Source: RUG100 sp050953425 (lineage in GTDB: Bacteria > Bacillota > Clostridia > Peptostreptococcales > Anaerovoracaceae). From it: a DNA stretch of 64,000 nucleotides. A program made the position numbers and the translations under genes. Under the pieces are notes generated by a model, which made no database searches, had not been told where the DNA came from, and was given only the letters and a program-made list of their open reading frames with translations. The stretch spans positions 496,001-560,000 of the forward strand of contig JBMNMQ010000007.1 of assembly GCA_050953425.1 (NCBI GenBank). Direction: 5' to 3'. Numbering within the stretch: position 1 is the stretch's first letter; every line of letters starts with the position of its first letter. Shown here in pieces: positions 34,592 through 43,188 of the stretch.

Positions 34592-35260
34592 ATGATCTAT
34601 TGTGTAGAGGACGACAGCAGCATTCGTGAACTGATGGTCTATACGCTGAACTCGACGGGGTTTCAGGCGGTCGGCCTGGAAGACGCGGCGTCTTTCTGGA
34701 AGGCGCTCGACGAGAATGTGCCGGAGCTGATTCTCCTGGATATCATGCTGCCGGATGAAGACGGCATCAGCATCCTGCGCAAGCTGCGCAGGCAGTACAA
34801 CACGATGGAGATCCCGGTGATCATGGCCACTGCCAAGGGCGCCGAGTACGACAAAGTGCTGGGACTGGATCTGGGGGCCGACGATTATCTCGCCAAGCCG
34901 TTCGGCATGATGGAGATGGTGTCGCGCATCCGCGCCGTTCTGCGGCGTGTGAAAAAGCCGGACAACGACGTCCTCAGCGTCGGCAGCATCTCGCTCAACA
35001 AGCGCGAGCATTCCGTGCACGTCGACGGCGAACCGGTCGAGCTGACCCGCAAGGAGTACGAGCTGCTGAATCTGTTCCTGGAGCATGTCGGACAGGTCTT
35101 CACCCGCGACGCCATCCTGCTCTCCGTGTGGGACGAGGAATTTGTCGGCGAATCGCGCACTGTCGATGTGCACGTCGCGACACTGCGCGCCAAGCTCGGT
35201 GATGCCGGCGACATGATCAAGACGGTTCGCGGCGTGGGATACAGAATGGAGGAAGCATGA
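34592..35260 (+). CDS. Phosphate-type response regulator, OmpR/PhoB family
   Basis: Receiver domain with the acidic pair VEDD at residues 5-8, phospho-acceptor Asp50 in LILLDIMLP and the conserved Lys in LAKPFG. A winged-helix DNA-binding domain follows (LTRKEYELLNLFLEH, TVDVHVATLRAKLGD, VRGVGYRM). 222 residues. Its place directly after phoU and its four-base overlap with a histidine kinase gene make it the likely PhoP/PhoB of this organism, controlling the pst operon it belongs to. That role is inferred from context. Confidence 0.92.
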   Translation: MIYCVEDDSSIRELMVYTLNSTGFQAVGLEDAASFWKALDENVPELILLDIMLPDEDGISILRKLRRQYNTMEIPVIMATAKGAEYDKVLGLDLGADDYLAKPFGMMEMVSRIRAVLRRVKKPDNDVLSVGSISLNKREHSVHVDGEPVELTRKEYELLNLFLEHVGQVFTRDAILLSVWDEEFVGESRTVDVHVATLRAKLGDAGDMIKTVRGVGYRMEEA

Positions 35261-36654
35261 AGATTTCACGCAAGATATTCGCTGCCATCCTGCTCACCGC
35301 GATCATCGTCTTTGCGGCTTCGGTGGCGCTGTTCATGGGCGCGCTCTATTCACACTTTACCGATGTACTGCAGGCGCAGCTGAAGAACCAGACCGTTCTG
35401 GCGGCGCAGGGCGTGGAGGATTCCGGCATCAAGTATCTGCGCGGCCTCAGGGACGCCACGTCCCGCTTCACCTGGATTGCAGCCGACGGCAAGGTGCTGT
35501 ACGACAGCGAAACCGACGCGGCGAAGATGGCCAACCACAAGGATCGCGAGGAAGTGAAGGAAGCGATGTCCGACGGCTACGGGGAGAGCCGCCGGCATTC
35601 GGCGACCCTGATGGTCGAATCGCTGTACTCGGCCAAGCGGCTCGACGACGGCAGCGTCCTGCGTCTGGCGATCAACCAGCACAGCGCCCTGACGCTGCTG
35701 CTGAACATGATGGGGCCGATCATCCTCATCGTTGTCGTCGCTCTGGCCCTAGCGCTGGCCCTGGGCGTCCGCCTGTCGCGACGCATTGTGCGGCCGCTCA
35801 ACGAGCTCGACCTCGAGCATCCGCTGGCCAACGAGGAATACGACGAGCTGGCACCGCTGTTCAAGCGCATCGATATGCAGCAGAAGGAACTGCGCAGTCA
35901 GCAGGAGGAACTGGATCGCTCGGAACAGATCCGGCGCGAATTCACCGCCAATGTATCGCATGAACTGAAGACGCCGATCCAGTCGATTTCCGGCTACGCG
36001 GAACTGCTGGCCAACGGCCTCGCCAAGGACGAGGACAAGCCGGAATTCTACCGCCGCATCTACAATGAATCGCGGCGCATGTCACACCTCGTCGAGGATA
36101 TCATCGCACTGACGCACCTCGATGAAGGCGCGGCGGAGGTCGCCTGGAGCGAGACGGATGTGGAAGCCATGACGAAGGAGATCATCAATGAGCTGAGCAC
36201 TTCCGCCCAGCAGGCCCGGGTACGCCTGCTCAGCTACACCGAACCGCTGCAGTTCTACACGGCGCCGAAGCTGCTGCGGCAGATCATCAGCAATCTCTGT
36301 GACAACGCCATCAAGTACAACCGCCCCGGCGGCATGGTCGAGGTGAGCGTCAAGCGCACCGAAGGCGGCATCAGCCTGCGCGTGCACGATACCGGCATCG
36401 GCATCTCCGAAGAGGATCAGAAACGCATCTTCGAACGCTTTTACCGCGTCGACAAGAGCCGTTCGCCGCAGGCGGAAGGAACCGGTCTGGGGCTGTCGAT
36501 CGTCAAGCACGCGGCGATCGTGCTGCACGCGAAAATCGATCTGCACAGTCAGCCGGATATCGGGACCGATGTGACGGTGCTGATTCCGGACGGCCGGCAT
36601 CTGAATGCGGACGGCGAGCGCGGCGAAGCGGAGAATCCGCCGCATGAACAGTAG
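35257..36654 (+). CDS. Sensor histidine kinase, PhoR-like
   Basis: Membrane sensor kinase. The first span is at about residues 7-30, the extracellular part about 31-148 and the second span about 150-172, then a short HAMP-like linker (SRRIVRPLNELDLEHP) and coiled coil. His235 lies in ANVSHELKTPIQSI. The ATPase domain has the N box (NLCDNAIKYNRPGG), the G1 box (VHDTGIGI), an F box (FERFYRVDKSRS) and the G2 box (GTGLGLSIVKHA). 465 residues. It is the cognate kinase of the preceding regulator by overlap; phosphate sensing through PhoU and Pst is inferred. Confidence 0.92.
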   Translation: MKISRKIFAAILLTAIIVFAASVALFMGALYSHFTDVLQAQLKNQTVLAAQGVEDSGIKYLRGLRDATSRFTWIAADGKVLYDSETDAAKMANHKDREEVKEAMSDGYGESRRHSATLMVESLYSAKRLDDGSVLRLAINQHSALTLLLNMMGPIILIVVVALALALALGVRLSRRIVRPLNELDLEHPLANEEYDELAPLFKRIDMQQKELRSQQEELDRSEQIRREFTANVSHELKTPIQSISGYAELLANGLAKDEDKPEFYRRIYNESRRMSHLVEDIIALTHLDEGAAEVAWSETDVEAMTKEIINELSTSAQQARVRLLSYTEPLQFYTAPKLLRQIISNLCDNAIKYNRPGGMVEVSVKRTEGGISLRVHDTGIGISEEDQKRIFERFYRVDKSRSPQAEGTGLGLSIVKHAAIVLHAKIDLHSQPDIGTDVTVLIPDGRHLNADGERGEAENPPHEQ

Positions 36655-36708
36655 CGTCGCGGCTGTGCGCGGGCAGTCCGCGGGGGTAAGCGGCGCAGTG
36701 ATGACAGC

Positions 36709-36801
36709 CGGTAAGCGGCACGATTGCGGCACGGCACGATAAGCGGCACGGCATGATTGCGGCACGGCACGATAAGCGGCACGGCACGACTGCGGCACGA
36801 T
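36709..36801 (+). repeat. 33-bp tandem repeat after the kinase gene
   Basis: Units beginning GATTGCGGCACGG lie at 36722, 36755 and (as GACTGCGGCACG) 36788, with part of a unit before. The repeat fills the space between the kinase stop and the exporter promoter. Confidence 0.85.
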
Positions 36802-36812
36802 GATGATACCGG

Positions 36813-36841
36813 TTGCGCCGTACGGCGGGTTGTGCTAGAAT
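36813..36841 (+). promoter_or_regulatory. Promoter of the exporter leader
   Basis: -35 TTGCGC (36813-36818), 17 bases, extended -10 TGCTAGAAT (TAGAAT at 36836-36841). Transcription should begin near 36848, only a few bases before a small open frame. Confidence 0.75.
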
Positions 36842-36850
36842 AACAGGCAG

Positions 36851-36931
36851 ATGAATAGTGTCCATCGGAGGATCCGCGGTCGCAACCGCGGGATCGGAGA
36901 AGATGTCGAGTGCGCTCGGTTATGCGGATAA
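36851..36931 (+). CDS. Candidate 26-residue leader peptide
   Basis: ATG at 36851 opens a frame that reads MNSVHRRIRGRNRGIGEDVE then CARLCG and stops at TAA 36929-36931, inside the right arm of the terminator that follows. Seven of 26 residues are arginine. The predicted transcript start lies about three bases before the ATG, so it would be nearly leaderless; there is no good ribosome-binding site. Its position is that of an attenuator peptide. Translation is unproven. Confidence 0.4.
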   Translation: MNSVHRRIRGRNRGIGEDVECARLCG

Positions 36932-36945
36932 CCGGGCGCTTTTTT
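36912..36945 (+). terminator. Leader terminator (attenuator) before the exporter gene
   Basis: GCGCTCGGTTAT (36912-36923), a GCGG loop and ATAACCGGGCGC (36928-36939) form a twelve-pair stem with one wobble, followed by six T (36940-36945). It lies between the promoter and the gene. An upstream hairpin GATCCGCGGT (36871-36880) with ACCGCGGGATC (36885-36895) completes a leader of about 100 bases. Confidence 0.85.
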
Positions 36946-37015
36946 ACTATGAAGACGGTCTCGTGCCGTGGCGGCGGCACGAGAATGGCAGCGGAAAACC
37001 CGGGAGGGCGAGCAT

Positions 37016-38479
37016 ATGGGCAGAGAAAAAGAACGGAACGATCAGCGGCAGCCGGAGCAGGAGAACAATACGGCGGCAGAGGCTGCCGCGGCCGACGCGG
37101 ATGCGGGTGACGCGGGCCGGAGGGATGGTGCCCCCGCGGCGGACGCGGCGAGTGAGATCGGTGCGGCAGAAGCGCAAGGCGAGACCCGGATGACCGAAAC
37201 ACCGGGTGGAACCGGTACGACGGAAACACAGGGGAAAGCCGCTGCGGCCGCTGCCGGACACGGCGGCGATGTACTGCTGCGTCAGAAGCACATGAGCATG
37301 TCGGCCTTTATCGTCGTGCTGATGATCATCACCACGCTGCAGTGGATGACGCTGGATATGTATCTGCCGGCGCTGCCGGTACTGAAGAGCGCCTTTCATC
37401 TGTCCGAAGCAGTCCTCAACATCAGCCTTAATACCGGCATTGTCTGCTGCGCGATCGGTACGCTGATCAGCGGGACGCTTTCCGACCGCTACGGGCGCCG
37501 CGGCCTGCTGCTGATCGGTCTGCTGTCCGCCGGCGCGGCCAGTTTTCTGGCCGGGCTTTCGCAGGGCATCGTCCAGCTCTCGATCATGCGCGGTATTGCC
37601 GGACTGGGCTGCGGGTTTGCGCTGACGATCACCACGGCCATGATCAAGGACAGCTTCTGCGGCCGGCGCTTTCAGACCATCATGACGGCCATGCAGTCGG
37701 TGGCGGTCATCGGGCCGATTGTCGCCCCGTCGCTGGGTTCACTGCTGATCAACTTCAGTTCCTGGCGGCTGATCTTCTTCTTCCTCAGCGCCACGACGAT
37801 TGCCTCGGCGGTGCCGATTTTCTTCAGCACCGAAACCTGGCCGCCGGAAAAACGGATCATCGGCAGTCTCCTGGAAATGCTGCGGGAAACCGCGGCGCTG
37901 GCCCGCGACCGGGCGTTTGCCTTTTTCCTGGCGATCATGGCTTTGCTGACCATTCCCGTCTGGGCCTATATTTCCGTCAGTTCCTATGTCTATATCGATC
38001 ACTTTCACCTCAGCAATCTGCACTACGGAGCGTTTTACGCCGTGGGCTCGATCATGTCGCTGATCGCGCCGTTCCTCTATCTGTGGCTGACCAAGGCTGC
38101 CAGCGTCGGACGGGTGGTCACCATCGCGATCCTCGTCTGCCTGGCCGGCGGGGTGTCGTTTCTGACGGCGGCCGTCCTCTCGCCGTTCAGTTTCCTCGCC
38201 GGTGTGCTGCCGGTGATGATCGCCGAAGGCATCATCCGGCCGCTGGGCATGATCGTGCTGCTGGAAATTTACAGTCAGGAGGTCGGCACCGCCAGTGCGC
38301 TGATGCAGTTCGTGCTCAATCTGGTCGGCTGCGTCGGCACTTCGCTGGCAACGATTCCCTGGCATTCGACAATCCACGGCATCGGCTTCATCACCTGCGG
38401 CTGCGTGCTGCTGGCTGCCGTGTTCTGGGCGCTGATTGTCCGCCGGCGACTGCTGCCGGGTCTCTTCCGCCGTGCCTGA
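37016..38479 (+). CDS. Bcr/CflA-type MFS drug exporter
   Basis: Proton-driven multidrug efflux permease of the major facilitator superfamily. A polar, alanine-rich N-terminus of about 95 residues precedes twelve hydrophobic segments. The first loop block TLDMYLPALP, GTLSDRYGRRGLLLIGL (MFS motif A) and RGIAGLGCGFALT are typical of DHA1 Bcr/CflA members. The start at 37016 follows GGGAGG at 37002-37007. 487 residues; the long soluble N-terminus is unusual. Expression probably passes through the leader terminator at 36912. A hairpin at 38530-38555 (CCCGCCC/GGGCGGG) may be a weak 3' terminator. Substrates unknown. Confidence 0.88.
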   Translation: MGREKERNDQRQPEQENNTAAEAAAADADAGDAGRRDGAPAADAASEIGAAEAQGETRMTETPGGTGTTETQGKAAAAAAGHGGDVLLRQKHMSMSAFIVVLMIITTLQWMTLDMYLPALPVLKSAFHLSEAVLNISLNTGIVCCAIGTLISGTLSDRYGRRGLLLIGLLSAGAASFLAGLSQGIVQLSIMRGIAGLGCGFALTITTAMIKDSFCGRRFQTIMTAMQSVAVIGPIVAPSLGSLLINFSSWRLIFFFLSATTIASAVPIFFSTETWPPEKRIIGSLLEMLRETAALARDRAFAFFLAIMALLTIPVWAYISVSSYVYIDHFHLSNLHYGAFYAVGSIMSLIAPFLYLWLTKAASVGRVVTIAILVCLAGGVSFLTAAVLSPFSFLAGVLPVMIAEGIIRPLGMIVLLEIYSQEVGTASALMQFVLNLVGCVGTSLATIPWHSTIHGIGFITCGCVLLAAVFWALIVRRRLLPGLFRRA

Positions 38480-38681
38480 TCTTCCTGCATTCCTGCAGGG
38501 GCCGCTCCGCTCGAGCGATCGAAAGCCGGCCCGCCCTCGTTTCACTGCGGGCGGGTGATCTTTGCGCGGTTCCGGTTTCGGCACGACCCGGCCGGGTGAT
38601 TTTGCATCGGCACAATATTGCCGTCAATTCGCGCCGATTTTGCTCTTTTCCGCAGGATTCGTCCCAATACCAGTTCTATTA

Positions 38682-38710
38682 TTGCAAAATAACTGAAAAT
38701 TATGTAAAAT
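38682..38710 (+). promoter_or_regulatory. Promoter of the M28 peptidase gene
   Basis: -35 TTGCAA (38682-38687), 17 bases, -10 TAAAAT (38705-38710). The leader to the ATG is about 118 bases. Confidence 0.65.
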
Positions 38711-38731
38711 AATTATTAAGATTTGATTCGA

Positions 38732-38776
38732 TCATGACGGCGCCCAGACAGACTTCTGTTCCGTCATGACGGCGCC
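38732..38776 (+). promoter_or_regulatory. Structured leader with duplicated TCATGACGGCGCC
   Basis: TCATGACGGCGCC occurs at 38732-38744 and again at 38764-38776. The first TCATGACGG also pairs with CCGTCATGA at 38761-38769, and the GGCGCC cores can pair with each other, so alternative folds are possible in the 5' leader of the peptidase gene. Nothing else is evident in the 38480-38835 gap apart from the weak hairpin and the promoter. Confidence 0.5.
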
Positions 38777-38835
38777 ATACGGAGATTCTTGCAATTTTCA
38801 GTTTTCTATTTTTCTTATGGCATGGGAGGAATACT

Positions 38836-41034
38836 ATGAAAAAGTGGAGCAAACGTTTAGCCGTTCTGCTGGCACTGATGATGATCGTCTGGACCCTTGC
38901 GGCCTGCGGCAGCAGTGACAGCGGCGACAAGAGCGGCGAGAAGAGCGGCTATCAGGCCAGCAAGGTGAATTCCGATCTCTCGGCGGCCGAGGATGTACAG
39001 GACTTTGTCGACAAAGTGGACACCGACTACGCCTATGACCTCACCAAACATCTGGCTTACAGCAAAGATCTCATGGACAACGATCTCGGCTGGCGTTCGG
39101 CCGGTTCCGACGCCGAGCACAAGACCGCGGAATACCTGAGAAAAGAGATGAATAAAATCGGTCTCACCGATGTCGAAAAGGTTCCCGTCCCATGTGACAA
39201 GTTCCAGTTCAACGATTCCGAACTGAAGCTGTCCGGCACCGAGATCGATCTGGAGCCGGCTTCCTATCAGTGCAACGGCACCGGCGTCGAAGGACTGGAT
39301 GCGGAGATCGTCGATGTCAATCACGGCCTGGAAGCGGATTACGAAGGCAAGAATGTGAAGGGCAAAATTGTCCTCGCGGGCATCGATCAAAAGGATGAAA
39401 GCTGGATCGACGGCTATATCCGCGAAGCCGACGAACACGGCGCCGCGGCGCTCGTCACCTACGGCCGTTCCGGCTACGGACAGGCCAACGACGAAACGGT
39501 CAACGTGCAGGATATCTGCTGCCCCGATCTGATTCCGACCTGCGCGGTCAGCAAGAAACAGGGCGAACAGCTCAAATCGGCAATCAAGGAAGGCCACAAT
39601 AAGGCTTCCCTGATGCTCGATGCCGAGATGGTCGACGACGGCGGCACAACCTACAATGTGGTCGGCAAGATCAAGGGCGTGAATCACAACCAGCGCATTC
39701 TCGTTTCCGGTCACTATGATAAATACTGGTATGGCTTCCAGGATGACTGCGCCGCGATCGGCCTGGTCTTCACCGTTGCCAAATCGATGATCGAATCCGG
39801 CTACAAGCCGCAGAACGATATCGTCTTCGTCGCCCACGGCGCCGAGGAGTGGGGCACCACCGACTCGCAGTTCGACTGGACGACCGGTGCCTGGGGCATG
39901 ATCGAAAAGCAGAAAGACTGGCAGGGTTCGACACTGGCGATGCTGAACTGCGAACTGCCGGCGTTCCGACTGAAGAACAACGAGGTCGCCATCGGCTCGG
40001 TGCCGGAATTCCGCACCCTGGCCAAGAACCTTGTCGACAAGAGCGGCCTGGCGGTGACGTCCGGCGATGTCAGCCTCAGCCGTTCGCCGATCGATTCGAC
40101 CACCATGGAGGACGGCGTGTCCTACCGCTGGCACGGTGTGCCGTACTTCATCAACAGCTTTGAAGACGACAGCTTTATCTACAGCAATTACCATACCCGG
40201 GCCGACAACAAGAGCACCTGGAATCTCGACACGATGCGCACCAACATCAACTGGTACGGCGCGATGGCGATGTACGTCGACAGCCGTCCGGCCCTGGAGC
40301 TCGATCTGACGCAGACCGCCGCCGACCTGGAGAAGAATTTCGACTCCGATCTGGCCAAGGAAGCCGACGTCAAGGTCAGCAGCTACGAGGCGGCGCTCGA
40401 TAACCTGAAGGAAGCGGGCGAGCAGCGGAACGACCGCATCGCGGAGATCAACGACGCTTATGAGAAGGCGGCGAAATCCAACGACACCGAGAAGATGAAC
40501 CAGCTGCGCAGGCAGGGGCAGAAGCTCAACCGCAGCACCCTGGCGGCTTTCCGCACCGTGCAGGATGACTTCCTCAAGGACAACGACTTTGAAATCTACT
40601 ACGGCCACAAGGGTGTCTACGACAACATCAAGCACCTCGACGGCGCCATCAAGGGTCTGCAGAACAAGGAACTGTGGGCCGACGATGAAGAATCCGGCGC
40701 CCTCGACAACATCTGGCAGCTGAACGCCAATCACGAATACAATTACTGCATCTTCAGCACCAAAGTGGCGCGGGATGTCGCCAATATGTATTCGCCGAAG
40801 GGCCAGCAGCGCAATGTCGAATGCTGGGGCTACCAGAAAGCGATTCCGGTCGTTGACGTCGGCGACACGACGTATGCGCTCAATGCCGCCAGCGGCGAGG
40901 AGAATCCGAATGTCGACTGGGATGAGGCCATCAAGGTCTACCAGAAAGCACGCCGGCAGTGCCTGCAGACGGCAAAATCCTACTGCAATCAGGAGATCAG
41001 CGACATCAATGCGCTGGCTGATGCGCTGAAATAG
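38836..41034 (+). CDS. Secreted M28-family metallopeptidase lipoprotein
   Basis: Lipoprotein signal with lipobox LAAC, Cys24. A protease-associated (PA) domain covers about residues 150-260 (VDVNHGLEADYEGKNVKGKIVL). The M28 domain supplies zinc ligands in SGHYDKYWYGFQDD (His293, an Asp near 303) and HGAEEWG (Glu337-Glu338). A helical C-terminal region of about 230 residues, with many charged residues, is extra to the core. 732 residues. GGGAGG precedes the ATG. Likely an extracellular aminopeptidase that feeds amino acids to the cell; the substrate is unknown. Confidence 0.88.
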   Translation: MKKWSKRLAVLLALMMIVWTLAACGSSDSGDKSGEKSGYQASKVNSDLSAAEDVQDFVDKVDTDYAYDLTKHLAYSKDLMDNDLGWRSAGSDAEHKTAEYLRKEMNKIGLTDVEKVPVPCDKFQFNDSELKLSGTEIDLEPASYQCNGTGVEGLDAEIVDVNHGLEADYEGKNVKGKIVLAGIDQKDESWIDGYIREADEHGAAALVTYGRSGYGQANDETVNVQDICCPDLIPTCAVSKKQGEQLKSAIKEGHNKASLMLDAEMVDDGGTTYNVVGKIKGVNHNQRILVSGHYDKYWYGFQDDCAAIGLVFTVAKSMIESGYKPQNDIVFVAHGAEEWGTTDSQFDWTTGAWGMIEKQKDWQGSTLAMLNCELPAFRLKNNEVAIGSVPEFRTLAKNLVDKSGLAVTSGDVSLSRSPIDSTTMEDGVSYRWHGVPYFINSFEDDSFIYSNYHTRADNKSTWNLDTMRTNINWYGAMAMYVDSRPALELDLTQTAADLEKNFDSDLAKEADVKVSSYEAALDNLKEAGEQRNDRIAEINDAYEKAAKSNDTEKMNQLRRQGQKLNRSTLAAFRTVQDDFLKDNDFEIYYGHKGVYDNIKHLDGAIKGLQNKELWADDEESGALDNIWQLNANHEYNYCIFSTKVARDVANMYSPKGQQRNVECWGYQKAIPVVDVGDTTYALNAASGEENPNVDWDEAIKVYQKARRQCLQTAKSYCNQEISDINALADALK

Positions 41035-41080
41035 GAAAAGCGATGGTTCTGCAGCGGCGGCAGGGCTGACAAGCAGTATT

Positions 41081-41195
41081 CCTGCGGCAGCGGCGAGACG
41101 GACAAACAGTGGCCCTGCGGCAGCGGCGAGACGGACAAACATGGTCCTGCGGCAGCGACGAGACGGACAAACATGGCCCTGCAGCAGCGGCGAGG
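41081..41195 (+). repeat. 32-33-bp tandem repeat after the M28 gene
   Basis: CCTGCGGCAGCGG-led units with GAGACGGACAAACA begin at 41081, 41114, 41146 and 41178; the last is partial. Confidence 0.85.
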
Positions 41196-41269
41196 CAGAA
41201 GGTGCAGCCGCTGCGCGGGAATGAGACCGGCAAAGCCGCGGCGCGCAGAAACCGACAGACAGAACGAAA

Positions 41270-41298
41270 AGCAGGGTGCGCAAGCACTCTGCTTTTTT
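41270..41298 (+). terminator. Terminator downstream of the M28 gene
   Basis: AGCAGGGTGC (41270-41279), a GCAA loop and GCACTCTGCT (41284-41293) form a ten-pair stem with one wobble, followed by T6. Confidence 0.88.
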
Positions 41299-41320
41299 GC
41301 GGTCGGCAGTCGGTGGCGGC

Positions 41321-41405
41321 GGTGCGGCAAAGAAACGGCCCGGCGGCGCGGCAAAGAAACGGCCCGGCGGTGCGGCAAAGAAACGGCCCGGCGGCGCGGC
41401 AGCGG
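41321..41405 (+). repeat. 24-bp tandem repeat
   Basis: Units with GCGGCAAAGAAACGGCCCGG begin at 41321, 41345 and 41369, with a partial copy at 41393. Twenty-four bases is eight codons but no gene is apparent. The rest of the 41035-41545 gap has the 32-bp repeat, the terminator and an AT-rich stretch before the next gene in which I could not define a promoter. Confidence 0.9.
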
Positions 41406-41545
41406 ACGATGCCGGGATGAAAGTGCACAAATAATCATAAAATGCAGAAAAATTAGAAAAATGTATGGAGCGCGGCGTAAATTTATGGCATACTGTAGGT
41501 GTAAATCATTCTCTTTACGGATTCATCAAGATTTGAGGTGAAATA

Positions 41546-42832
41546 ATGAAAAAGATCTTAGTCCTCGGCACCGGTGCACAGGGCAGTGCTGCCGCACGCC
41601 GACTGAACCAGGAAGAATCAGTCGCAGAGATCGTGTGTGCCGATTATGACATGCGCGCGGTCAGCACGCTGGTCGACGAGCTCGACAAGGCGCGCGGCGT
41701 CCGGGTGGATGCCCATGACAGAGACAGCATTATCGCTGCCGCCGACGGGGTAGATCTCATTCTCAACGCCCTGCCGCTGGAATGCACGGAAAACGTCCTC
41801 GAAGCGGCGCTGTCGGTCAAGGCCAACTATCAGGATTACGCCGGGTCCACCGAGCTGTATGATGTCTGGCGCAGCAGCGAACAGGCCAAAAACGCGACGA
41901 CTCCGGATCTGAAAGATCCGGTCACGCTGCGCTGGTATGACAGCCTGCGGGCGATGTATGAAGTGTATTCGCCCCGCTTTCGTGATATCGGCCGTCTGGC
42001 GATCTTCGGCACCGGTTCCGCACCGGGCCTGATCTGCGCGGCTACTCGCGACGCGATGCGCTATCTCGACAGCTGCGAGACCATCTACAATATCATCTGG
42101 GAGGGTGTCATCGCCAAGCGGTTCCTGCCGTTCTGGTGGTCACCGATCACGGCGCTCAACGACATGAGCGATATTGCGCTGGCTTACGAAGACGGCAGAC
42201 TCGTCAACACGCCGCCGTACGGCCGTCCGATCAAGCGGCAGTACGAGTACATGGACGAGGAAATCACGTTCCGGGAGCACTGCCACGACGAACCGCTGCA
42301 GTACAGCTTCCATCCCGATGAGTTCTTCAAGGGCTGCCGCAACGCTTACTTCAAGTATGCCGGCGCCGGTATGGATTTCTGCGCACCGCTCTATCAGGCC
42401 GGGCTGCTGAGCCATGAGGAGGAGGAATTCCAGGGGCACAAGATCGTACCCTTCGAGTACATTCTCAGCCATGTGCCGCCGGCACCGAAATACAAAGAAG
42501 AGATTCAGGAGATCCTCGATGAAGGGCTGGTCTCCGATTCGGGCTGCATGGTCATCGAAGCTTACGGCAAGAAGGACGGCAGGGACGTTCTCGTTGAAAC
42601 GCATGTGATGGCCCCGGGTCTGGCGGAATCGTTTGCCAGGGCCGGCATCACTGCGGAGATGTATCTGACCGGGCAGGGCGGCTACCTCTTCTCCAAGCTG
42701 TTCCTCAACGATCTCTATGATCAGACCGGCATGATCTCTTCGGATATGCTGACGATGGATCAGGTCGACGCCTACTTCAAGTATGCGGCCGAACTCGACA
42801 TCACGCTCGATACGCATATCAAGGAGCTGTGA
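41546..42832 (+). CDS. Saccharopine dehydrogenase-like oxidoreductase
   Basis: The N-terminal Rossmann domain opens KKILVLGTGAQGSAAARRL, a GxGxxG dinucleotide site, followed by LILNALPLECTENVLEAAL. The C-terminal catalytic-type domain has GTGSAPGLICAATRDAM. The 428-residue protein belongs to the saccharopine dehydrogenase/carboxynorspermidine dehydrogenase (LYS9-like) family. Which amino-acid or polyamine intermediate it uses is not clear, and no neighbouring lysine or spermidine genes help. It is a single-gene unit with a terminator 160 bases downstream. Confidence 0.82.
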   Translation: MKKILVLGTGAQGSAAARRLNQEESVAEIVCADYDMRAVSTLVDELDKARGVRVDAHDRDSIIAAADGVDLILNALPLECTENVLEAALSVKANYQDYAGSTELYDVWRSSEQAKNATTPDLKDPVTLRWYDSLRAMYEVYSPRFRDIGRLAIFGTGSAPGLICAATRDAMRYLDSCETIYNIIWEGVIAKRFLPFWWSPITALNDMSDIALAYEDGRLVNTPPYGRPIKRQYEYMDEEITFREHCHDEPLQYSFHPDEFFKGCRNAYFKYAGAGMDFCAPLYQAGLLSHEEEEFQGHKIVPFEYILSHVPPAPKYKEEIQEILDEGLVSDSGCMVIEAYGKKDGRDVLVETHVMAPGLAESFARAGITAEMYLTGQGGYLFSKLFLNDLYDQTGMISSDMLTMDQVDAYFKYAAELDITLDTHIKEL

Positions 42833-42960
42833 GGCAGGGAGTCTGCACGCTGTGAGACAGGAAGCCGCGGACTGCAAACAGAAAGCTGCGGAACCGTGAG
42901 GCAGGAAGCTGCGCAACCGTGAGGCAGAAAGCTGCAGATTGTGAAACAGGAAGCTGCGGT
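42826..42960 (+). repeat. Six-copy 22-23-bp repeat spanning a stop codon
   Basis: Units modelled on GCTGTGAGGCAGGAAGCTGC begin near 42826, 42849, 42872, 42894, 42917 and 42939. The first unit contains the last Leu codon and TGA stop of the saccharopine-dehydrogenase-like gene, so the array looks like repeated duplication of the gene end. Confidence 0.85.
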
Positions 42961-42995
42961 GCATACGGCGCTGCAGTGCATACGGAATAACAAGG

Positions 42996-43024
42996 CAGGG
43001 TGCTTATGCGGGCACCCTGTTTTT
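42996..43024 (+). terminator. Terminator downstream of the oxidoreductase gene
   Basis: CAGGGTGC (42996-43003), an eight-base loop and GCACCCTG (43012-43019) followed by T5. Confidence 0.88.
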
Positions 43025-43108
43025 CCGGCCGCCGACCAGTGCCCGCATCGTTCGGGCCGGCGGCAGACGGCGGGGCGGCATTGCCTGCGGGCAGAGGCGG
43101 TACCTTCG

Positions 43109-43137
43109 TTGTGGCTGCCGGGAAACTGTGCTATGAT
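43109..43137 (+). promoter_or_regulatory. Promoter of the first zinc-ribbon gene
   Basis: -35 TTGTGG (43109-43114), 17 bases, extended -10 TGCTATGAT (TATGAT at 43132-43137). The gene starts 51 bases later. Confidence 0.7.
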
Positions 43138-43188
43138 ATTTCTGTACGAAGGCCGGAGCCGGCAGGCGCGGCGGGAAGGAAAGCGAGC

